From Chlamydiota bacterium (GTDB taxonomy: Bacteria > Chlamydiota > Chlamydiia > Chlamydiales > SLFE01): a stretch of DNA of 10,539 nucleotides. Made by a program: the position numbers and the translations under genes. The notes under the pieces are model-generated. The model did not search any database. It was given only the letters and a program-made list of their open reading frames with translations, and was not told the origin of the DNA. Where the stretch lies: contig JAAKFL010000050.1 in assembly GCA_011065065.1 (NCBI GenBank), forward strand, positions 1 to 10,539, read 5' to 3'. Position 1 is the stretch's first letter. The number at the start of each line of letters is the position of its first letter. This document shows positions 1-6,665 of this stretch, piece by piece.

Positions 1-1003
1 AACGATGAAATTGATCAAAATCTAAAAGTTGATTTTCGAGCAGAAACTTTTCTTCAAAGATTTCGTGCGCTCTTCGTGCCATTTCTAATGCTTCTTTAGG
101 GTGTTCTTGTATCCAGCGCATATATTCATCAATTTGCATGAACATATTTTCTCCGGAAAGGTTCTGATCGATATATAAGACCGAATCTCCAAACTCTTCG
201 ATAACAAATGGATTTAAATCGCAGATAATGACAGCAGAAGCTGCCGAAGCTTCGAAAATTCTACCCGAAGGAATCCCATATTTTAGGTGAGTGCTGGAGT
301 GAAGGACCAAGCAAACTCCCATCTCTGAGATGAGATTCAAAACACTTTCGCCGTCAAATTCAATAGGCCCTTTAAAAACCTTGACATACGATCTTCCGGC
401 TTCCGGGTTTCCAAAGAAGTTTGTATAGCTTTTTTGCGCTAACATATCTTGTAATGTTTTGTATCTGATGTCCGAACAACGGTCACCCCATCCACAGAGC
501 AAGTAGAATAAACGGCTTGGTGTCACTTCTTTGTACGGGCGGTACTGGACTAAGGGATACCAGCGTTTTGGATAGATTCGTTGAATGTTATGATCGATAT
601 CATCAAATAAAACTTCAGTGTTTTGGTATGCCGTGAGATATCCTGCATAATCGAAATACATTTCCTTCAAATGTCCGCCTGAGCGAAAATAGTGATACTC
701 AGGGTCGAACAGGACGAGATAATCATTTTTCTTTAAGGGGCATTTTTTACCTGGAACCAAGGTTAACGACCAATCGCAATTAAGATCGGAATCTCTGAAG
801 GTAGAAATATAGGAGATCTTTACCTTCCAATTGAGATTTTTGCAAGCAATTCTGATGCGCTCTGCAAACTCACGTTCTCCTTGGAAATGACTCCTGATAA
901 ATAGGCTAATTGAATTTGTTGGCATACAATCTTCCTGAGAATAAAGGGGGGATAACCAGAATACTAGTGAGACGTGAAAAATAATTGAAACTAAGATTTT
1001 CAT
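1..1003 (-). CDS. CgeB/YkvP-like glycosyltransferase with N-terminal signal peptide (3' end outside window)
   Basis: Reading leftwards from ATG at 1003, the frame stays open for 334 codons to the window edge, so the C-terminus is missing. Residues 1-22 (starting MKILVSIIF, ending SPLYS) look like a signal peptide with possible cleavage before QEDC. The rest reads as an alpha/beta protein; the segment GIPSGRIFEAS (about 243-253), followed by hydrophobic strands, NPF and a FGDSVLYID stretch, is the pattern of the C-terminal donor-binding half of CgeB-type glycosyltransferases (Glyco_trans_1_2 family). The expected role is sugar transfer to an unknown acceptor. The start at 1003 has AAGGA four bases upstream. 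A second in-frame ATG at 925, behind AGGAAG, would give a form without the signal peptide. The 642-residue orphan gene lies upstream on the same strand, 179 bases away. The glycosyltransferase call is fairly firm, the substrate unknown, and export is inferred only from the N-terminus. Confidence 0.75.
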   Translation of the reverse strand, partial: MKILVSIIFHVSLVFWLSPLYSQEDCMPTNSISLFIRSHFQGEREFAERIRIACKNLNWKVKISYISTFRDSDLNCDWSLTLVPGKKCPLKKNDYLVLFDPEYHYFRSGGHLKEMYFDYAGYLTAYQNTEVLFDDIDHNIQRIYPKRWYPLVQYRPYKEVTPSRLFYLLCGWGDRCSDIRYKTLQDMLAQKSYTNFFGNPEAGRSYVKVFKGPIEFDGESVLNLISEMGVCLVLHSSTHLKYGIPSGRIFEASAASAVIICDLNPFVIEEFGDSVLYIDQNLSGENMFMQIDEYMRWIQEHPKEALEMARRAHEIFEEKFLLENQLLDFDQFHR

Positions 1004-1182
1004 GAAGTCCTTATTAGAGTGCTTTGCTGCTAGATTTTGCTCTAAAGAACATATTTTTAACCTAAAAGAAATTAAAAACCAATTCATATATCAGAGCAGG
1101 AGCCACTATCGTGAAATAACAGGATGTTTTTAAAGACCGCGAAGATCGCGAAGGCACGAAGAAACCTCAGATTTACTGAGCT
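1004..1182. other. Intergenic spacer with degenerate 9-nt-period repeat
   Basis: This spacer separates the orphan gene (stop at 1183) from the glycosyltransferase start. It contains a degenerate copy of the repeat described at 4610-4865 and one AACAGGATG unit at 1118-1126. A weak candidate promoter for the glycosyltransferase is visible on the minus strand: TTGGTT (1082-1077), 17 bases, TAAAAA (1059-1054). No convincing terminator is seen. Confidence 0.4.
1136..1165 (+). repeat. Degenerate copy of the CGCGAAGAY 9-nt repeat
   Basis: The first 18 bases (1136-1153) match the interior of both 46-base arms at 4610 and 4820 exactly. One 9-base unit is then missing, and GCACGAAGAAAC follows, corresponding to GCGCGAAGAAAC at the outer side of the right arm. 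It is a single copy with no inverted partner nearby. Confidence 0.7.
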
Positions 1183-3111
1183 TCAAGCACTATCGACTGG
1201 TACTAAGAAGAACCCTTGTAGATTATGATTATCATCTTCTAAATTACTTTGTATTAACAATCTCCTACGAATATAAAAAAGCAAATTGTGTGCCAACTTG
1301 CTCATCAGCTGACCCGCTGAAGCAGACAGAAGCATTTCGCGACGGAGCACTTTTTCGCAGATCGAGTTCCAAAGTGTTTTATTTTCGAGATTGGCAGTTT
1401 CAAATGAAAAAAGTCCCCCCCTTCGCTTATGAATCACCAACGCCGGCAGATACACCTCAGCTGTCTCAAAAAATTTATGATTTGACAAAGACTTCCATGC
1501 TCGTCCATCGTTCGTATTGACCCAAATCCCCCGCCACGCACCTATGGGATAGTGAAGCCTTGTAATGGAAAAAGCATGCAGCCACTTCGGCAATTTTTTA
1601 ATCAGGTAAAATAGTTTCTGAATCGGGCCTCCAGGTTCACAATCTAAAAGTGACATTTGGTAAAGGTTAGGAAGTTTCCCTTCTCCTAATACTCCCGCAA
1701 ACAGCTCAAACGTCCATCTTGCACAGTTATCGGACTCGATCTGATAAACACGACGCCCTGCAAAACAATTAAAAATCTCTTCACGAATCAACTGCATCAA
1801 ATTTCTTCCCTCTTCTGGTGTCATATGGACAGGGTAGTAGCCGTGTTGCCGATCAGTGTAATAGACGTTTTCATCAGGGTACATCACACCCGCAAGCATG
1901 GTCTGAGTAAACATCTTCAACCCTTCCAGAATATTTCTAGGGAAATTCATACCATATTTTCCAAAGTCATAAATTTTATAGGAACCACGATCCGTCGGAA
2001 CGGCAATCTGAACAAATGCATGAGTCTTCTCGTAACTCAAATTGATATTTCCCCGAGTGGCATGCGCAGAAACAATCCACTGCCCGTCTGTAATCGGGAT
2101 CTCGTACCGCTCCTCCGCCTGCTTCTTGGTGATCGTTTCAAAATGAGGCAGCTGGTTCCACCAATCATCTTTGATAAAGTCAATCAGGACATAATCTTTT
2201 AAATCTTCGTCCCAATGACCCATCTTAAAGGAGTTCCAATTTGTGACCCCTTCACTAAACACTTCAAGATTCCCAACTTCAAAATACTTTTGAGAAAACA
2301 CTTCGAAGATTTGATTCAGCGATAATCTGTACCCTCCACGGAATTCAATCATCTTTTCTGGATCTAATATACTTTCACGTTTTCCTTCAAATTTTATTGT
2401 CACATGTTTTTCGCCATGAATTTTTTCCAGTCTGACTTGATCCCCAACTCGACCAAGACGATTGCTAAGATCCGATGTGATAATCCACTCAGTAATTCCT
2501 GGAAATTCAATGAAGACATCTACTGGATTGTCGTCACGAAGCACCCAAGAGAAAAAATTCTCTTGAAGTGAAGGATATTCGAGAACTAAGTCAACAAATA
2601 AAGGATACTGTGCAGCAAACTTCAAACGCTCTTCATCATATTGTGTCAAAAACTGCAACCGAAAAACGTCCTGTTTTTCCTTCCATCTTCGAGCCATCTC
2701 CCCCAGTAATCGATACTCCACATACCCCATTAATAGACGAGATGCCCCACCATTTTTTCCACCAAATCGATGTTCAAATCCCACACGATGACGCATCAAT
2801 TCCCTTAACAGATCGTGACACTGAGGATATTTTCTCAACTTTTTCTCAAGATATTGAGACAGGGTTTGATAAGACATGTGACTCACATCATCGTAATTCT
2901 TGGAATCGATCGGTATCCTTTCAATTCTCTTAAAATTCTGGATGCATGACTCAGCAACCCGCTTTAATTGACGAACAGGATAAAACTTGTTCAACACACC
3001 ATTAAACACACTCTTATCAAAACGCCAATAACCCTTCTCATTGAGAATCAAAGACTTTGAGTTCTCAAGCGCTTCAAACAGTTCTAAAAATGTGTTTTCT
3101 AGGTGAAACAT
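1183..3111 (-). CDS. Orphan 642-residue protein, possible permuted papain-like hydrolase domain
   Basis: I do not recognise this protein from end to end. It starts at ATG 3111 behind AGGAG with six bases of spacing, and has no signal peptide or clear membrane segment, so it is either cytosolic or exported by a system that needs no Sec signal. The N-terminal half is charged and aromatic-rich. From about residue 340 a fold signal appears: WIVSAHATRGNINLSY, then THAFVQIAVP with H364, then YKIYDFGKYG with D382, a helical stretch, and YQIESDNCARWTFELF with C463. A His on a beta strand followed about 100 residues later by Cys at the start of a helix is the order of circularly permuted papain-like enzymes (LRAT/YiiX/DUF4105-like). 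That reading is inference. The C-terminal third (after about 500) is basic and of unknown function. The gene is monocistronic or leads into the glycosyltransferase 179 bases downstream. Confidence 0.8.
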   Translation of the reverse strand: MFHLENTFLELFEALENSKSLILNEKGYWRFDKSVFNGVLNKFYPVRQLKRVAESCIQNFKRIERIPIDSKNYDDVSHMSYQTLSQYLEKKLRKYPQCHDLLRELMRHRVGFEHRFGGKNGGASRLLMGYVEYRLLGEMARRWKEKQDVFRLQFLTQYDEERLKFAAQYPLFVDLVLEYPSLQENFFSWVLRDDNPVDVFIEFPGITEWIITSDLSNRLGRVGDQVRLEKIHGEKHVTIKFEGKRESILDPEKMIEFRGGYRLSLNQIFEVFSQKYFEVGNLEVFSEGVTNWNSFKMGHWDEDLKDYVLIDFIKDDWWNQLPHFETITKKQAEERYEIPITDGQWIVSAHATRGNINLSYEKTHAFVQIAVPTDRGSYKIYDFGKYGMNFPRNILEGLKMFTQTMLAGVMYPDENVYYTDRQHGYYPVHMTPEEGRNLMQLIREEIFNCFAGRRVYQIESDNCARWTFELFAGVLGEGKLPNLYQMSLLDCEPGGPIQKLFYLIKKLPKWLHAFSITRLHYPIGAWRGIWVNTNDGRAWKSLSNHKFFETAEVYLPALVIHKRRGGLFSFETANLENKTLWNSICEKVLRREMLLSASAGQLMSKLAHNLLFYIRRRLLIQSNLEDDNHNLQGFFLVPVDSA

Positions 3112-3125
3112 GTTTTACTCCTAAC

Positions 3126-3157
3126 TACCTATTTCTTAATTAGTTAAGAACTAGGTA
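3126..3157 (-). promoter_or_regulatory. Hairpin in the leader of the orphan gene, next to its RBS
   Basis: An inverted repeat of 13 pairs with one T/C mismatch: TACCTA then TTCTTAA, a TTAG loop, then TTAAGAA and TAGGTA. It ends four bases before the AGGAG ribosome binding site of the gene starting at 3111. It could be an operator for a dimeric repressor or an mRNA leader stem; no U-run follows on the minus strand, so it is not a terminator there. Confidence 0.55.
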
Positions 3158-3486
3158 CTAGCCACGTTTATTATTATCAAATATTAAAAAGTAGATCTTA
3201 GCTAACATTACTACTCCCTCTCTACATTATATTATATGAAATATTTTTTTATTATACATTAAACTACTAAGCTGAGTTCCAAAAAATCAGGTTTCACAAA
3301 CATATTTTTGTTTAAGCAGAATCCATGCCAAGAATGAACTATAAATTCTAGATTACTGTGCTTCAATAATTTAGAAAATATTAACCTGTATATAATTAAG
3401 ACAACATTTAAAAAATTTAAATATATTGATTAAATATCACGGAATATGCAAAATCTCGCTCTTTAGTGTATTCAGAAGTTCTTGCG

Positions 3487-3516
3487 TTGAATGAATCTGA
3501 TATTTTTATGCATAAA
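3487..3516 (+). promoter_or_regulatory. Weak candidate promoter for the first small membrane protein
   Basis: TTGAAT (3487-3492) and CATAAA (3511-3516) are separated by 18 bases, about 50 bases ahead of the start at 3564. Both boxes match the sigma70-type consensus only partly, and the region is so AT-rich that chance matches are common. Confidence 0.25.
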
Positions 3517-3563
3517 CTACTGAACCTTAATTGCAAAGAAACACAAACAAAATGGAGGTACAT

Positions 3564-4025
3564 ATGACTAGTACGATAAATACAACAGATTTAATGAATG
3601 AAGCAAAACCAGCAGTTGTTAAAGCAGTGATTACTGGAGTAGGTGCAGAAGGAGTTAATTTTGCATTACCGGTAATTGGAGAATTGCTCGGAAGGTCTTT
3701 TGCGAGTGGGCCAATATTCATGACGGGGGGAATCGCAGCGGCCATGGTTCTTGCCAGGGAAGTTGCATTAAGACTTTTCAATACTATCTATGCGAACGTT
3801 CCCGATTCAATTAAGGGTCAAGTTCCTGAATTCATGAAAAGTGAATACGCTGTAAAGGTCTATGAGTTGGCAACCTATGCAGCGTTTGGTGCCGCAATTG
3901 TTCAATTTGGACCGGCAGCTGGCCTCGCATTAACGGTTGAAGAAGTCGTTCGTATCGTGTTATTCACTGTCGCTATTAAAATGATTGGGTGTGATTATTT
4001 GATCGAAGACAAACTTCCGAGCTAA
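3564..4025 (+). CDS. Small hydrophobic membrane protein, first of a tandem pair
   Basis: I do not recognise the family. The start at 3564 (MTSTINTTDLM) is chosen because GGAGG sits five bases upstream; in-frame ATGs at 3531 and 3552 lack a comparable site. The 153 residues contain hydrophobic segments at about 16-42, 50-72, 101-125 and 127-143, separated by a polar loop at 77-98 that includes DSIKGQVP and a Lys at 92. There is no cleavable signal peptide, so it is probably an inner membrane protein or, in an intracellular bacterium, a protein inserted into a host-derived membrane; the latter is speculation. The next gene shares the loop pattern D-x-I-K-x-x-[VI]-P-x-x-x-K-x-x-x-A without gaps and is about the same size, which suggests duplication. 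An intrinsic terminator follows within 60 bases of the stop. Confidence 0.8.
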   Translation: MTSTINTTDLMNEAKPAVVKAVITGVGAEGVNFALPVIGELLGRSFASGPIFMTGGIAAAMVLAREVALRLFNTIYANVPDSIKGQVPEFMKSEYAVKVYELATYAAFGAAIVQFGPAAGLALTVEEVVRIVLFTVAIKMIGCDYLIEDKLPS

Positions 4026-4048
4026 TTTTAAAAGATTTTTTGATTCAG

Positions 4049-4078
4049 TGGCGGGTATGTGATATCCGCCATTTTTTT
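4049..4078 (+). terminator. Intrinsic terminator between the two small membrane protein genes
   Basis: A nine-pair stem starting TGGCGG (4049) and closing with CCGCCA (4071), loop TGTGA, is followed by a run of seven T (4072-4078). It lies 23 bases after the stop of the first gene and only 12 bases before the second gene's start, so it can act as the end of the first transcript or as an attenuator controlling the second. Confidence 0.8.
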
Positions 4079-4090
4079 ATTGGAGTTTTC

Positions 4091-4519
4091 ATGGAGCCAT
4101 CTGAACCTGAGGCAATACCTGGATACGTGATTTCCATAATGGAGGGGGTAACATCGGGAGTCATCGCCTTTCAATTTAACATATGTTTAGGTCGATATAT
4201 TTGTAATCTCTCAAACTATGGAACCGGATTTTATTGTGGGGTGGCAACAGTTCTCCATACTTTGATCATGGCGGATTTTCAACGACCTCGTGACTTTATT
4301 AAATCAAAAATCCCCGCACCGTTAAAAAATCGAGTCGCCTTATTGGCTGTGGACACCGCGACATCAACCCTGATTTTAGGCACCAGTGCCTATCTGACGC
4401 AGTTTGCGGTTTCCTATTCAGCAGATGAGTTGATTTATTTGTCGTGTTTGACGGAAGGGACTAATTTGATTGTGAGCCAGGGAATCGGCGGAGTGTTCAG
4501 GTTTTTGAATTCAGCTTAG
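4091..4519 (+). CDS. Small hydrophobic membrane protein, second of a tandem pair
   Basis: A 142-residue protein of unknown family. The start at 4091 (MEPSEPEAIP) is preferred over an in-frame upstream start at 4040 because GGAG lies five bases upstream, and because the upstream option would translate the terminator stem. Hydrophobic stretches cover about 11-37, 44-60, 82-107 and 113-136. The polar loop DFIKSKIPAPLK (68-79) aligns without gaps to DSIKGQVPEFMK of the preceding protein, with conservative changes around it (E/D, M/L, V/I) and a shared Ala-Thr a little further on. It has more Cys and aromatic residues than its partner. It can be transcribed from the upstream promoter only if the terminator at 4049-4078 is read through, or else from an unseen promoter inside the first gene. 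Confidence 0.75.
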   Translation: MEPSEPEAIPGYVISIMEGVTSGVIAFQFNICLGRYICNLSNYGTGFYCGVATVLHTLIMADFQRPRDFIKSKIPAPLKNRVALLAVDTATSTLILGTSAYLTQFAVSYSADELIYLSCLTEGTNLIVSQGIGGVFRFLNSA

Positions 4520-4937
4520 TTTTATTCATCTTATACGCATCAACCAGTTTTTGGAGAGGCGATTGCAAAATGCCAAGAAAACCAAAGATTCTTTTTTGAA
4601 TATATCTTAAAAATTTAACCGCGAAGATCGCGAAGACCGCGAAGATGCGCGAAGACTGGAGCAACCATAGTGATTTTCCGATGAACGTGTCCGATTTGAA
4701 GTCTCAAAATGGAACAGATTTTACATTTATAAATATTTTATATTTTTAAGATTGGTTTTACTATATATAACCTCTTTACGCAGTAGATTTTGAAAAAAAA
4801 TAATTGAAGTTGATCTGTTTCTTCGCGCATCTTCGCGGTCTTCGCGATCTTCGCGGTTAAATTTTAAAGCCACCATAATCCTAAATTTGTTTCGGTGATT
4901 TCTGTGGTGAAAATTTATGCTAAAAGAAGTTTTAAAC
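4520..4937. other. Convergent intergenic region holding an inverted-repeat element
   Basis: This region lies between the stop of the second small membrane protein and the stop of the permease on the other strand. Its main content is the 256-base inverted-repeat element at 4610-4865. The flanks (4520-4609 and 4866-4937) contain no ORF or clear terminator. Confidence 0.5.
4610..4865. repeat. 256-base element bounded by perfect 46-base inverted repeats (MITE-like)
   Basis: The left arm (4610-4655) and the reverse complement of the right arm (4820-4865) are identical over 46 bases. Each arm starts AAAATTTAACC and then runs through 9-base units ACCGCGAAG, ATCGCGAAG, ACCGCGAAG and a last 10-base unit ATGCGCGAAG. 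The 164-base interior (4656-4819) is AT-rich and carries no ORF. No transposase is nearby and no clear target-site duplication is visible. The size and long perfect arms suit a non-autonomous mobile or extragenic palindromic element; as RNA it would form a long stem in the convergent 3' region. Confidence 0.85.
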
Positions 4938-5726
4938 TCACCACCGTTTGTATGAACCTTTTTTCAGGCTCCAAATCGCCAAACTATAAAAACAGATCCA
5001 TGTAAACAATGTCACCAAAAAGGACTTCCATACACCCACATCAGACACTCCTAGCATCCCATATCTGACCCCATTCACCATGTACAAAAGTGGATTAAAC
5101 TGCGATAAAATCTGCCAAAACGGATGCAGCTGTTCCAAGGAGAAAAAGACTCCGCCTAAATAAATAAGCGGCAACAAAATAAATGTATTGATCGCGCTCA
5201 CCTGCTCAAAATTTGTCGCCAACATACACATCGCCAAACCTAAATTCGCAAAAGCCATCCCCCCAATAAATAAGAACACAAATAAAATCCCTGGGTGTTC
5301 AATTTGATAAACCCGTTCCTCCATAACCCAAAAGAAAAGAAAACCAACTCCCAAAGTGATTAATCCCACAATCACTCCTCGAAAGATGGCTGCAAGTCCA
5401 TTCCCCCATGCAATCTGTGACGCACTCAAGGGTGCCATTCTCAAATCCTCAAGTTCTCCCACAAATTTGGAGGTGACGATAGAACCAGAAGCATTGTCCA
5501 ATGAATTGCGCAATGTGGTCATCATGACTAACCCGGGAATTAAAAAGGCGAGGTAGGAAATCCCATGTCCCACTTCAATTTCGCGTCCAATACTGACGCC
5601 AAAAATCAGAAGATATAGCGAACTGCTGATTAGCGGAGTGGCAATGGTTTGAAAAATTACTTTTAAAAACCGACGCACTTCACGTTGAAATACCGTCCAA
5701 AATGGGATCCATACACTAGCGTTCAT
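4938..5726 (-). CDS. yadH: YadH-like ABC-2 type transporter permease
   Basis: This is the membrane component of an ABC-2 exporter. From the start at 5726 (MNASVWIPFW) it has 262 residues, the usual family length, with an amphipathic N-terminal helix containing REVRRFLKV and six hydrophobic segments at roughly 29-47, 57-72, 112-134, 146-170, 178-196 and 234-254. The stretch PLIYLGGVFFSLEQL then HPFW, NPLLYMVNGVRYGMLG (185-226) closely follows E. coli YadH, as does FLIPGLVMM. An alternative start at 5756 adds ten residues that do not fit the family N-terminus. The start at 5726 overlaps the last eleven bases of the ATPase gene, so translation is probably coupled. The partner ATPase is immediately upstream. 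The substrate is unknown; the related DrrB/NodJ proteins export lipids, drugs or lipo-oligosaccharides. Confidence 0.93.
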   Translation of the reverse strand: MNASVWIPFWTVFQREVRRFLKVIFQTIATPLISSSLYLLIFGVSIGREIEVGHGISYLAFLIPGLVMMTTLRNSLDNASGSIVTSKFVGELEDLRMAPLSASQIAWGNGLAAIFRGVIVGLITLGVGFLFFWVMEERVYQIEHPGILFVFLFIGGMAFANLGLAMCMLATNFEQVSAINTFILLPLIYLGGVFFSLEQLHPFWQILSQFNPLLYMVNGVRYGMLGVSDVGVWKSFLVTLFTWICFYSLAIWSLKKGSYKRW

Positions 5727-6621
5727 CTTCACGTCCAATGATGCTTTGAAACGCATCTTCTAACTTTCCTTCTCGAATAATAAAATCTTGTATTCCCATA
5801 GTATCCATAGGGAGTTCTGAAATCAGTTCCCCCATACTTTTTGATGCTGCAAACCGGAAAATCAATTGATGATCTGATTGACTGATAAGATGCGGATGAG
5901 AAATGGGATGAACAGGAGCTTTGAGAACCATCACCACTTCTCGTTCTGTCAGCTCTCTAATCAAATGCTTGGGCTCTCCAAGCAACTTTAACCTTCCCTT
6001 ATCCAAAAACAAGACACGATCACATAAAGCTTCTGCCTCTTCAAGATAATGGGTTGTCAGTAGAATAGAGACTCCTTCACTTTGCAGCTCTCTGAGAAAA
6101 TCCCATAAAACTGAACGCAATTCAACATCCACACCTGCTGTTGGTTCATCTAGCAGCAACAATTTTGGTTTGTGAACCAACGACTTGGCAATCATCAGGC
6201 GCCGTTTTAACCCACCGCTCAACTCCTTAACCCGTTTGTGACGATGTTCATTAAGAGACAACTTATGAATCAGAAATTCAATTCGGTCCTTATTTTTTAG
6301 ACAACTATAATAACCTGATTGAATGTAAAGAATTTCTTCCACCGTAAAAAAGCCATGATAAACGAGCTCTTGCGGGACACACCCTGTCAAAAGCTTGGCT
6401 TGCTTGGGATGCTGCGTGACATTGTGGTCAAATACCGATACAGATCCCTCAGTGGGTTCTTCCAATGTTGTGATGATGGAAATGATCGAAGTCTTTCCGG
6501 CGCCATTCGGGCCTAAAAGACCAAAGATCTCCCCTTCTTTAATCTCAAAAGTGAGATCATCAACGGCACACAATGAACCGTAATGCTTTGTCAGGTGCTC
6601 AATTTTTAATGGGTGCGCCAT
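5716..6621 (-). CDS. yadG: YadG-like ABC transporter ATP-binding protein
   Basis: This is the cytosolic ATPase that powers the exporter formed with the adjacent permease. In its 301 residues the full set of ABC motifs is present: Walker A GPNGAGKT (37-44), Q-loop Q84, signature LSGGLKRR (134-141), Walker B LLLLDEP with catalytic E159, and the switch His H191 in TTHYLEEAE. The run AGVDVELRS after Walker B and the LSGGLKRRLMIAKSL block are close to E. coli YadG and to the DrrA class. The C-terminal 80 residues form the usual accessory region. The start is supported by GAGGA five bases upstream. The gene is preceded by a hairpin in the 44-base gap after the membrane protein gene and overlaps the permease by eleven bases, so the three probably form one operon. 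Nothing catalytic is missing. Confidence 0.95.
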   Translation of the reverse strand: MAHPLKIEHLTKHYGSLCAVDDLTFEIKEGEIFGLLGPNGAGKTSIISIITTLEEPTEGSVSVFDHNVTQHPKQAKLLTGCVPQELVYHGFFTVEEILYIQSGYYSCLKNKDRIEFLIHKLSLNEHRHKRVKELSGGLKRRLMIAKSLVHKPKLLLLDEPTAGVDVELRSVLWDFLRELQSEGVSILLTTHYLEEAEALCDRVLFLDKGRLKLLGEPKHLIRELTEREVVMVLKAPVHPISHPHLISQSDHQLIFRFAASKSMGELISELPMDTMGIQDFIIREGKLEDAFQSIIGREDER

Positions 6622-6630
6622 ATAAATCCT

Positions 6631-6655
6631 CGACAGGCTGGGTACCAGCCTGCCG
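6631..6655 (-). promoter_or_regulatory. Intercistronic hairpin before the ATPase gene
   Basis: CAGGCTGG (6634-6641) and CCAGCCTG (6645-6652) pair around a three-base loop, extended by CG/CG across one A/C mismatch. The stem ends about three bases before the GAGGA ribosome binding site. There is no T-run on either strand, so it is more likely an mRNA-stability or translation-tuning stem than a terminator. Confidence 0.6.
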
Positions 6656-6665
6656 ATTTGGGATT

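Larger units (their letters stand above)
3112..3563. other. AT-rich divergent spacer between orphan gene and small membrane protein
   Basis: A 452-base stretch with no supported gene. Both neighbours are transcribed away from it, so it must hold promoters for both. On the minus strand TATAAT hexamers occur at 3231-3226, 3236-3231 and 3256-3251, but none has a good -35 box at 16-18 bases. On the plus strand there is a TATAAT at 3391-3396, also without a convincing -35. The left end carries a strong hairpin (3126-3157). Confidence 0.5.

Noticed and set aside
1825..2202. 125-codon plus-strand frame inside the orphan gene, with others at 1290-1520 and 2568-2933
   Set aside because: All lie antisense within a well-supported 642-codon gene, lack convincing ribosome binding sites and resemble no protein family.
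1169..3367. Similar short sequences (AGATTTACTGAGCTTCAA at 1169 and AGATTACTGTGCTTCAA at 3351) on both sides of the orphan gene
   Set aside because: Short, imperfect with an indel, and one copy lies partly over the gene's stop; not enough to claim direct repeats of a mobile insertion.
3527..3781. 84-codon minus-strand frame over the first small membrane protein
   Set aside because: It is antisense to a gene with a strong GGAGG site and has no ribosome binding site of its own.
4866..4937. Sequence GGTGATTTCTGTGGTGAAAA resembling another class of short intergenic repeats
   Set aside because: Only one imperfect occurrence in the window, with no repeated unit to support it.
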